Shown piece after piece: positions 1 to 6,885 of a DNA stretch of 12,573 bases. Below the pieces are notes generated by a model. That model was not told where the DNA came from, ran no database searches, and saw nothing but the letters and a program-made list of their open reading frames with translations. The stretch's first letter is position 1. Every line of letters starts with the position of its first letter. Both the position numbers and the translations under genes were made by a program. Origin of the DNA: DAOVQB01 sp023128935 (GTDB lineage: Bacteria > Eisenbacteria > RBG-16-71-46 > CAIMUX01 > WJJG01); contig DAOVQB010000128.1 in assembly GCA_030628905.1 (NCBI GenBank), forward strand, positions 1 to 12,573. The letters are read 5' to 3'.

Positions 1-2
1 CC

Positions 3-1979
3 GGCGTGAGCGACGCCGACGCTGCCGGGGCCATCGCCTGCGGACAGATTTCAGCTCATCCTCGGATCTGCGGATCGGGGCGCACCTCGCCCGAGATGCT
101 CGAGATGATCGCCGGGGCCGGGGACAGCGGGAGATGGCTTGATGTCGGTCGCGTGATCGTCTTCGACAGCACCCGGGTCGAGATGGAAGACTCCGGCCTC
201 AACCACCGGTTCCACCACACGCTGCACAAGATCCTAACGCTTGAGGGAGCCCGTGATGGGGCTTCATTGCGATTCGACTACGATCCGGCAACGAACATGA
301 TTGAAATCCGGCAGGTGCGTATCCATCGCCCGGATAGCACCTTTGTCGAGATCGATCCTGCCGGTGCCATAGATGCCTTCGCACCTGCTCATTCGATCTA
401 CTGGGGCGGACGGATGAAGGTGCTGGCCCTGTCGCGGCTCGAACCCGGCGATGCCGTGGAGGTTCTGACCTATAAGAAGGGCTTTCAGATCGCCTATCTA
501 ATGGAGGTAGATGAGGACGAGGAACGCTTCATCCCTCCCATGCGCGGTCACTACTATGACTCGGTGCTCTTTGGCGAGGGCAGCCCCTTCCTGGCCAAAC
601 ACTATCAGCTGATCGTGCCGCGCGAGAAGATTGTGCAGTATTCGGTCTACAACGGCGAGGTCTATTCGGCTCTGGCCTACACCGACAGCAGCTCGATCTA
701 CGAATGGTGGGCGACCGACCAGGAGGCGGTCGCGCATGAACCGCGCGAGCCGGCTCGGAGTGACTTCGTTCCCAAGGTGGTTATGGCGACGGTGCCGGAC
801 TGGCCGGAGAAATCCCGCTGGTTCTTCACGGTCAACGATCCCGTCTTTGCCTGGAACGAGGAGATCCAGCAGAAGGTGGATGAGCTAATTCGGGGCTTGC
901 GGACGGATGATGAGAAGTTCGCGGCCCTGACGCACTGGGTTGCTGACAACATTCGCTATTCCGGCCTCAACATGGGTAAGGGAGAGGGCTACACGATCCA
1001 CCCGAGTGTGATGACGTGGGAGGAACGCTGCGGCGTGTGTAAGGATATCGCGGGGATGCTGGTTACCTTCGTGCGCGCGGCCGGCTATACCACCTATCCG
1101 GCGATGACCATGGCGGGCGCCCGCGTAGAGGCCGTTCCAGCCGATCAATTCAATCACTGCGTCGTGGCTGTGAAACTCGATGACGGCAGCTACCGGATGC
1201 TCGATCCAACCTGGGTGCCTCAGTCCAGGGATGTGTGGTCCAAGGCCGAGGGCGAGCAACACTATGTGATTGGTTCGCCTGAGGGTGAGGAGTTGTGCGC
1301 CATCCGTTCCTTCGCGGCTGAGGAAAGTCCGGTTAGAATCACCTTCCGCACCAAGCTCGACAAGGCCGGGACGCTGGAGGGGGAAGTTGAGCTGGTCGGT
1401 GACGGCTACATGGACCGGCGGCTGAGGGGCGCCCTGGCCTACCGCGGCCGCCCACAGTGGGACGCGTATGTGGCACGGATGCTATCTGCGATTTCACCGT
1501 CGATTGAGCTGATCGAGGCCGAGTTCGACGATTTCCGCAACTATGACAAGCCGATGCGTTATGTGGCCCGTTTCCGGATAGGAGGATATGCGGCTGTGAC
1601 TGATTCGACGATCGACTTTCGCATCCCCTCGCTCCGCTTCCTTGCCGATTGCCAGCGCTTTGTCCGGGTTGTTGGTTTGGCGCCTGCAGAGGAGCGCGCC
1701 CATCCCGCTCTCTTCTGGGCGACTTGCGTGGCTGAGGTGGAAGAGAAACTCACCCTGCCGCGGAGCTATGAGTTTGAGACCGAGCTGCCGGAGTGTGACC
1801 TAAAGCGCGATGCGGCGACCCTGAGCGCGGAATCGGAAGCCAAGGGAAAGAAGCTCCAGTTCCATCAACGCCTGTCCCTGGAGAAGCGCACGGTGCCGGC
1901 GGAGGAGTGGAACGATCTGGCGGAGCTCGCCGATTCTCTCAACAGTTTGGCCGCCACCCGGATCCACGGAAAACGATAG
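3..1979 (+). CDS. DUF3857 / transglutaminase-like domain protein, probably 5'-truncated by the window edge
   Basis: The reading frame is open to the left edge. The first possible start is a GTG at 6, but no signal peptide or convincing ribosome binding site precedes it, so the true start probably lies upstream. Numbering here is from that GTG (657 aa). Residues about 45-210 look like a DUF3857 domain (beta-rich, often paired with transglutaminase folds). Residues about 295-420 are a transglutaminase-like core with a complete triad: Cys345 in CGVCKD, His384 in FNHCVV and Asp400 in MLDPTW. The rest (about 420-657) is a beta-rich C-terminal part as in other DUF3857 proteins. Such proteins are usually envelope-associated; their substrates are unknown, and the core could act as a thiol peptidase or transamidase. 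The next gene starts 20 bp downstream and has the same architecture, so the two probably form an operon. Family assignment is firm, activity is inferred. Confidence 0.88.
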   Translation, partial: GVSDADAAGAIACGQISAHPRICGSGRTSPEMLEMIAGAGDSGRWLDVGRVIVFDSTRVEMEDSGLNHRFHHTLHKILTLEGARDGASLRFDYDPATNMIEIRQVRIHRPDSTFVEIDPAGAIDAFAPAHSIYWGGRMKVLALSRLEPGDAVEVLTYKKGFQIAYLMEVDEDEERFIPPMRGHYYDSVLFGEGSPFLAKHYQLIVPREKIVQYSVYNGEVYSALAYTDSSSIYEWWATDQEAVAHEPREPARSDFVPKVVMATVPDWPEKSRWFFTVNDPVFAWNEEIQQKVDELIRGLRTDDEKFAALTHWVADNIRYSGLNMGKGEGYTIHPSVMTWEERCGVCKDIAGMLVTFVRAAGYTTYPAMTMAGARVEAVPADQFNHCVVAVKLDDGSYRMLDPTWVPQSRDVWSKAEGEQHYVIGSPEGEELCAIRSFAAEESPVRITFRTKLDKAGTLEGEVELVGDGYMDRRLRGALAYRGRPQWDAYVARMLSAISPSIELIEAEFDDFRNYDKPMRYVARFRIGGYAAVTDSTIDFRIPSLRFLADCQRFVRVVGLAPAEERAHPALFWATCVAEVEEKLTLPRSYEFETELPECDLKRDAATLSAESEAKGKKLQFHQRLSLEKRTVPAEEWNDLAELADSLNSLAATRIHGKR

Positions 1980-1983
1980 CGAT

Positions 1984-1989
1984 AGGAGG
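1984..1989 (+). promoter_or_regulatory. Ribosome binding site deciding the start of the second DUF3857 gene
   Basis: AGGAGG lies just after the stop codon of the preceding gene. It is 7 nt before an in-frame GTG (1997) and 10 nt before an ATG (2000). A later in-frame ATG at 2090 would give a tidier signal peptide but has no comparable Shine-Dalgarno sequence. Confidence 0.6.
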
Positions 1990-1999
1990 GACGGTCGTG

Positions 2000-4138
2000 A
2001 TGATTCGGAGGGGTTTCTTGCAGAGCGCCCTGGCGCACGTTTCTCGGCAGCCATCTACTGCGGCCGCGTATTTGCACTGCCTCGCGACGATGCCTGGTGA
2101 GAAGCGCGGGCTGATTGTTGCCTTCCTAATATTCATGGCTTGTCTGTGCACTCTGCAGGTTGCCTCGGAGCCAGCCTGGGCTGCTCGCGGCGAGGGCAGT
2201 GAGGGCAGCGAGATCCGCGAGACAATCAAGAGCGGCGCGGGAGGTGCGGTTCTCACCGAGGCCGAGGTGAAGGCGCTCATTGCCGCCGCGCCGGGGGAGG
2301 AAGACTTCCCGAACGCGGAAGCGGTTGTCCTTTTCCGGGGCGATGATATCCGGCTCTATCCCGATGGGCGGATCAGCCGGCGCTCCCATAGCCTGGTCTT
2401 GCTCCCCACCGAGCTGGCCATCGATGCCATGGGAGATCCAAGGGTTTCCTACGACCTGGACACGCAGGAGCTTGTCATCCACCGCTGCCGGACACACACG
2501 ACCGGCGGCCAGGTCGTGGACGCGGGAGATCATGCATTCAACCGCGTGACACCTAGTGCGGTGGCGCGCTGTACGGACGAACTCCATCGCCAGGAGATGG
2601 TGATAACCCACGTTGGCATCGAGCGCGGATGCGTCATCGAGCTGGACGTGGAGATCATCGACACAGTGGCGCACTCGCCTTGGCTCGAGGGCGTCCTGTT
2701 TTTCCAGGAGCGCTATCCGGTTGTCCACCGCGCGGTGTCGATCTCCACGCCGTCGCATCTGCGGCTGAGCAGGGAGGTCGTCAACGGGGAGCAGGAGACG
2801 AGTGTCACGGAGCGCTCAGGCGCAACCACGCACCATTGGCAGGCCGTGAACATCCCGCCAGCATGGGAGCAGGACGACGGTGCTGGAGGGCGTCTCGGGC
2901 GGACGCATCTGCTCTACAGCACTTGTCCGAGCTGGGATTTCCTGGTCATGCGGTTGAGGGAAGGCATCGAGGCGGCAGCCCAAGCCGATTCTGCGATGCG
3001 CCGCTGGGCGGCTGAGGAGTTGCTTCAGGGCGAACCGTTGACCCGGACCGAACGGGTGGAGGTTATCCTTAATCTCACTTCGGATCTCATCCGTGGCGCA
3101 TCTGTACAACCTCTTGCCGCGTACCGGCCGCCTCGACCCGCGGCGCGGACCTTCCAGATCGGTTGCGGGAATGATTGGGATCGAGCCGTGCTGGCACTCG
3201 CGTTGCTGAGGGACACAGGCATTGGGGGCTATGGAGTTCTTTGCGCAGCCAGTTCGTCTCCGACCTCAGACGTGCCCGCCCTGATCCAGTTTGATCGCGT
3301 GCTGCTGAGGACTCCGGCGAGCACAGATTCCCTCTTGCTCGATCCGCTTGCCGGACAGATTCTCCGCGGCCCGCAGGCACGGGACCACCGGATCCTGATG
3401 ACGATTGGTGCCAGCGGACCCCAGTGGGAATTGACTGATAAGACCGATGGTATCGCCGACATTGAGGTCTCTGCCCGCCTTGAGCCGGATGGGTCACTGG
3501 AGGGGTCTGCCGAGATCCACCTCTCCGGTGCGCTTTTGCCCTATCAGAATGGCCGAGACCTTGATGCGTTCCTCACCTCCTATGCGGGACGCCTGGCCGA
3601 GGGCGCCGAGATCGGCTCCAGTGAGCTGCTCATCTACGGCCCCGAAACCTGCCGCCTGCGCTTCACCTTCCACACGGACGCGGTGGGTGAGACCGATGGA
3701 GGCCGTCGCTATGTGCGCTTGGAGGGCGGCCCGGTGTCGATTCCCGGGCTGTGCGACCGGTTCGGACTGTCGAGCCTGCAGCGGGACACGCCGGTCTTCT
3801 TGGGCGCGCCGCTACGGGAACAGGTAACCTGGCGGATACTGATTCCCGAGGGGATCCACACGGTTTTCCTGCCGCCGACCGCGGAGGTCTGCCATTGGGC
3901 AGGGGAGTTTCGCCTGAGCACAGAGCGGATGCCCCGGCTGAGTCATCGAGCGAGCGGCAATGACAGCGCTGGCAATGACAGTGCCGGCGAAGAAGGCGCC
4001 GGAACGCTGCTTACGATCTCGTGGACCCTGTCGCTTCCGGAGGCCGTGATACCCCCGCTGCACTATCGCGAACTCCAGCGGATCCTGCGAGCGTACAAGG
4101 CGGAGAATCAACGCCTTATTATCTTGTCTGAGTCGTAG
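2000..4138 (+). CDS. Exported DUF3857 protein with a degenerate (catalytically dead) transglutaminase-like domain
   Basis: This is 712 aa from ATG 2000; GTG 1997 and ATG 2090 are alternative starts. A hydrophobic signal segment occupies residues about 37-56, with a likely cleavage near AWA at 59-61. Residues about 104-255 match the DUF3857 pattern. Residues about 375-450 align with the transglutaminase core of the upstream gene almost without gaps (GNDWDRAVLALAL against CGVCKDIAGMLVT). At the catalytic positions Cys becomes Asp392 and His becomes Asp432, while the third residue is kept as Asp448 in LLLDP. The 16-residue spacing between the last two positions is identical in both proteins. It is therefore probably a non-catalytic partner, binding or regulatory protein in the envelope. 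Near the C-terminus, a 15-bp unit encoding GNDSA is repeated twice (3956-3985). The gene follows its relative by 20 bp, so co-transcription is likely. Exact function is unknown. Confidence 0.85.
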   Translation: MIRRGFLQSALAHVSRQPSTAAAYLHCLATMPGEKRGLIVAFLIFMACLCTLQVASEPAWAARGEGSEGSEIRETIKSGAGGAVLTEAEVKALIAAAPGEEDFPNAEAVVLFRGDDIRLYPDGRISRRSHSLVLLPTELAIDAMGDPRVSYDLDTQELVIHRCRTHTTGGQVVDAGDHAFNRVTPSAVARCTDELHRQEMVITHVGIERGCVIELDVEIIDTVAHSPWLEGVLFFQERYPVVHRAVSISTPSHLRLSREVVNGEQETSVTERSGATTHHWQAVNIPPAWEQDDGAGGRLGRTHLLYSTCPSWDFLVMRLREGIEAAAQADSAMRRWAAEELLQGEPLTRTERVEVILNLTSDLIRGASVQPLAAYRPPRPAARTFQIGCGNDWDRAVLALALLRDTGIGGYGVLCAASSSPTSDVPALIQFDRVLLRTPASTDSLLLDPLAGQILRGPQARDHRILMTIGASGPQWELTDKTDGIADIEVSARLEPDGSLEGSAEIHLSGALLPYQNGRDLDAFLTSYAGRLAEGAEIGSSELLIYGPETCRLRFTFHTDAVGETDGGRRYVRLEGGPVSIPGLCDRFGLSSLQRDTPVFLGAPLREQVTWRILIPEGIHTVFLPPTAEVCHWAGEFRLSTERMPRLSHRASGNDSAGNDSAGEEGAGTLLTISWTLSLPEAVIPPLHYRELQRILRAYKAENQRLIILSES

Positions 4139-4199
4139 AAGTGACCGAGAGAGTCAACGCCTTGTCATGCTGCCCGAGTTGTAGAGATAACCGGCAGTT
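4108..4199 (+). repeat. 46-bp imperfect tandem duplication spanning the 3' end and stop codon of the preceding gene
   Basis: The segment starting TCAACGCCTT at 4108 recurs at 4154, and about 30 of the first 40 aligned positions are identical. The first copy encodes the last residues NQRLIILSES and the stop. The second copy, in another frame and beyond the stop, would read SQRLVMLPEL followed by a stop. Confidence 0.7.
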
Positions 4200-4203
4200 C
4201 ACG

Positions 4204-6684
4204 CTAGCGGATGCGTAGTAGCCGGATGGTGCTTGCTGCTTGCCGATCCTTCAAGTGGATGAGATAGATACCGCTCGGCACGGCACAACCCCGCGCGTCC
4301 ATTCCGTCCCAGTGCAGGATTAGCTCATTGCCTGCGAGCGCCTGCTTGCTGCGGAGCAGGGCCACCCGGCGCCCCTGGAAATCGTATACACCCGCGCTAA
4401 CATGTCCGCCCTCAGCGGGGCGCCAGCGCAGTGTGAGCCGATTTCCAGTGAACGGCGAGGGACAGAGGTGCGCCGCAGCTGTGACATCCGGGCCTGGAGT
4501 GCACGAAATTCCTCCATTGGATGCCCCGGGGGTGGGGCTCTCGAAGAAGACCCAATTCTCGCCACCATCGGGAAGGCGACCCATAGAGATATCCGTGGTC
4601 TGTTCACCGAAGCTGAGTGTGTCGACCGGTGTAGCATCGGGAAGGAACAGGCCGATCTGCTCGCCACTGGCGCTCAGCTTGAAGGTAGTGTGCAGGGGCC
4701 CCTGTTCGGGATCATCATCGGTCCAGATGATCATGAAGGCCCCGGGTGCGATCGTTGTGTCAGGGAAGGTCCACTTGAGCGGATCTGCCAGATCATCGGT
4801 CAGCCCCCACTCAGCAAGTGAGATGCCCACATCGCCCAGATTGACGATCTCAACCCAGTCGTCATACTCGCCGAATTCATCGGCCAGGACCGTATCGTTC
4901 GATGCGAGGAACTCGTTGATAAACATGCCCTCCGCATTTGGCGCATCGGGCACATTCGGCTCGTTGGGAGTGGGAATGTGCGTGACCTCCCAGGCACCCT
5001 CGCCATCCGGGATGCGGGCATAGGCAGCGTCAGTTTCCAGCGGGGGATAGGTGACCTCATCGATCAGTACCGGGGAGCCCATGTGCGATTTATACAGCTG
5101 CAGCGTACCACCCGCCGGGTCAAGAGCAAATGAAGCGTGCTTGTCGCCCTCTTCGGGTTCACCGTCAATCCAAAGAAGAAGGAAAACGCCGTCCTCTAGA
5201 TCCGTGTTGGGGAGGGTCCATAGGAAAGGTTGCTCCGGATCGTTGGTGAGGTAAACCTCTTGGATGTGTACGCGGCCCGGCCCCCGGTTGTAGATCTCTA
5301 ACCACGGGTCAAAATCTCCCCATTCATCCGAGCAGGTTGTAGCGTTTACGGACTGGAGCTCATTGAGCGCCAAGTCGCTGCGGGAGGCGAACTGATCAAG
5401 GCGCGGTTCCATGAACACGATCCGTTCTGAGACAAACTCCTTGAGGCCCGGGATGATGAATGGGCCGGACTGGATTGGAGACTGGAGGTTGGTCTCGAAC
5501 TGACTGTTAGTGAACATCTTGTTCATGTCTTCGTAAACATATGGGCGGATCATGTCGGCCAGTTCGTCTATGCGCGCGTGCAACGAGTCGGCGATGAAAT
5601 TCTCGCGGAGCATTGTCGCAATCCAGCGCAGGTAGCTCCGGTCCCAGTCATAGATTTCCCAGATTCTCTCAACCAAAGGCCTCGGTCTAGGCGGCGGGGA
5701 TGGCGGTAACCAGTGAGGATCTAGGCTGTAGATCTGCCAGAGGGGCATGCCATAGTTAAAGTTGCCGAAGGCTTCGTTGCAGTCCCAGGTGAAGTGGACA
5801 AAGCGGTCATCTGACTGACGGTGATAAACGTAGTAGTTGTGGCCAGTACCGATGTATGCGTCCAGGTTGACGAACAGGTTGTTAGCCGCGAGGAACTCGA
5901 GGAAGACCGGAGCGTCGAAGTTCGCGCCCAGAGAGTCCTGCAGCATTTCGATGGGGGTGTGGTTGAGCACGTCAATCAAGTGGATCAGGTCCGACCAGTC
6001 GTCTTCTTCCTCGTTGGTTTTGAGTTCATAGTTGTGCTTGTAGGGTTCCGGGTCCGGGCCCAGCCATTCCATCGTTCCATGCGGATCGCCCTTGAAGAGG
6101 TTTCCGTCTTCATCGTCTCCATAGTAACCCTGGAAGAAGATCTTGTCGACTTGCTCGACCTGCACATAGAGGCCCCACAATTCCCCGTTGATCAGCAGGC
6201 GCACGTGGTTGGCCCGCATCGCGGGGATGCTGCGCCCTCGAAGGAAATCTAGATAGACCTTCTCGCGCAGCATGGTGGGGTCCTTGAAGGAATTGTTGAG
6301 GTTGGTTTTCTTCAGGCCATAGAAGCGCTGCTCTTCATGAAATTTGTCGAACTTGAGCTTGAACGACTTCTTAACGCCCGGATAGCCGTAGTAGGATGAG
6401 TTGCCCTTGAAACGCACGCCCACCGAATCGAACACCTGGTCCTGGAAGGTGAAAGTTGCGGGCAGGTAGGGAGGGTCATCCATTTCGAAGTAGATTGTCA
6501 GCGAGTCCCACCAATCGGGCTGCGCGAAGCTCAGCTCGTAGGTCAGCACTTCGGTATCGTCAAAGATCAGATCGGCTTCGTCGGCCCGCGTCGTTGCGGG
6601 CGGGAGGAAGACAAGAGACGGGAGAAGGACGAGGGGTGCGGCGATCGCACAGAGGATCCGGAACCGACGCTCAACGCTAAACAT
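4204..6684 (-). CDS. Secreted CotH-family kinase with two lamin-tail domains and a FlgD-like C-terminal domain
   Basis: This is 826 aa from ATG 6684. A signal peptide covers about residues 1-34 (hydrophobic run, then TTRA). Residues about 48-425 form a CotH domain: a VRFKGNSS strand, the lysine-rich KKSFKLKF, then LDAYIGTGHNYYVY (Asp275) and TWDCNEAFG (Asp301). In this family Asp residues in these two places serve as catalytic and metal-binding residues. CotH proteins are atypical secreted protein kinases known from Bacillus spore coats, but many bacteria carry them in unrelated surface proteins. A proline-rich stretch (PPSPPPRPRP) interrupts the domain near residue 330. Two LTD domains follow: a divergent one (about 437-575) and one (about 588-723) nearly matching those of the neighbouring gene. 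Residues about 738-826 (YDFQGRRVALL, HWDGMDARG, GIYLIHL) are a FlgD-Ig/sorting-like domain. It likely acts outside the cell, phosphorylating surface proteins; the substrate is unknown. Confidence 0.9.
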   Translation of the reverse strand: MFSVERRFRILCAIAAPLVLLPSLVFLPPATTRADEADLIFDDTEVLTYELSFAQPDWWDSLTIYFEMDDPPYLPATFTFQDQVFDSVGVRFKGNSSYYGYPGVKKSFKLKFDKFHEEQRFYGLKKTNLNNSFKDPTMLREKVYLDFLRGRSIPAMRANHVRLLINGELWGLYVQVEQVDKIFFQGYYGDDEDGNLFKGDPHGTMEWLGPDPEPYKHNYELKTNEEEDDWSDLIHLIDVLNHTPIEMLQDSLGANFDAPVFLEFLAANNLFVNLDAYIGTGHNYYVYHRQSDDRFVHFTWDCNEAFGNFNYGMPLWQIYSLDPHWLPPSPPPRPRPLVERIWEIYDWDRSYLRWIATMLRENFIADSLHARIDELADMIRPYVYEDMNKMFTNSQFETNLQSPIQSGPFIIPGLKEFVSERIVFMEPRLDQFASRSDLALNELQSVNATTCSDEWGDFDPWLEIYNRGPGRVHIQEVYLTNDPEQPFLWTLPNTDLEDGVFLLLWIDGEPEEGDKHASFALDPAGGTLQLYKSHMGSPVLIDEVTYPPLETDAAYARIPDGEGAWEVTHIPTPNEPNVPDAPNAEGMFINEFLASNDTVLADEFGEYDDWVEIVNLGDVGISLAEWGLTDDLADPLKWTFPDTTIAPGAFMIIWTDDDPEQGPLHTTFKLSASGEQIGLFLPDATPVDTLSFGEQTTDISMGRLPDGGENWVFFESPTPGASNGGISCTPGPDVTAAAHLCPSPFTGNRLTLRWRPAEGGHVSAGVYDFQGRRVALLRSKQALAGNELILHWDGMDARGCAVPSGIYLIHLKDRQAASTIRLLRIR

Positions 6685-6692
6685 AGTTTCCA

Positions 6693-6696
6693 CCTC
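6693..6696 (-). promoter_or_regulatory. Ribosome binding site deciding the start of the CotH gene
   Basis: On the minus strand GAGG lies 8 nt before ATG 6684. A GTG three codons further upstream (6693) overlaps this site, so it is an unlikely start. Confidence 0.55.
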
Positions 6697-6730
6697 ATTT
6701 CGCCGCCCCTCAATACCTCATGCTTGTATG

Positions 6731-6822
6731 GCACAGGCCTGCATAGCCAAATGCCTTCGCAGCGTAACCTCCGTGTAGCACCGGCCTGCATAGCCACAGG
6801 CCTCTGCAACGCAGCCCCCGTG
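6731..6822 (-). repeat. Two imperfect 45-bp direct repeats (47-bp period) in the gap between the two LTD genes
   Basis: Segments 6731-6775 and 6778-6822 align without gaps at about 36 of 45 positions and share the core GGCCTGCATAGCCA. They lie after the stop codon of the LTD-repeat gene and within the leader of the CotH gene. An inverted repeat CGTGCAC...GTGCACG at 6820-6843 sits beside the second copy. The rest of the 201-bp gap shows no clear promoter or T-tract terminator. Confidence 0.65.
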
Positions 6823-6885
6823 CACGGTCTCGCGCAGTGCACGCAGGGCTGATACATTCTGGCCGTGCCAGAGGGCCCGGTGCGC

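Noticed and set aside
2126..2758. 210-codon minus-strand ORF inside the second DUF3857 gene
   Set aside because: It is antisense to a gene with a clear signal peptide and domain pattern, and has shadow-type composition.
4328..5023. 231-codon plus-strand ORF antisense to the CotH gene
   Set aside because: It mirrors the LTD coding strand; its Ser/Pro/Arg-rich composition reflects the complementary strand.
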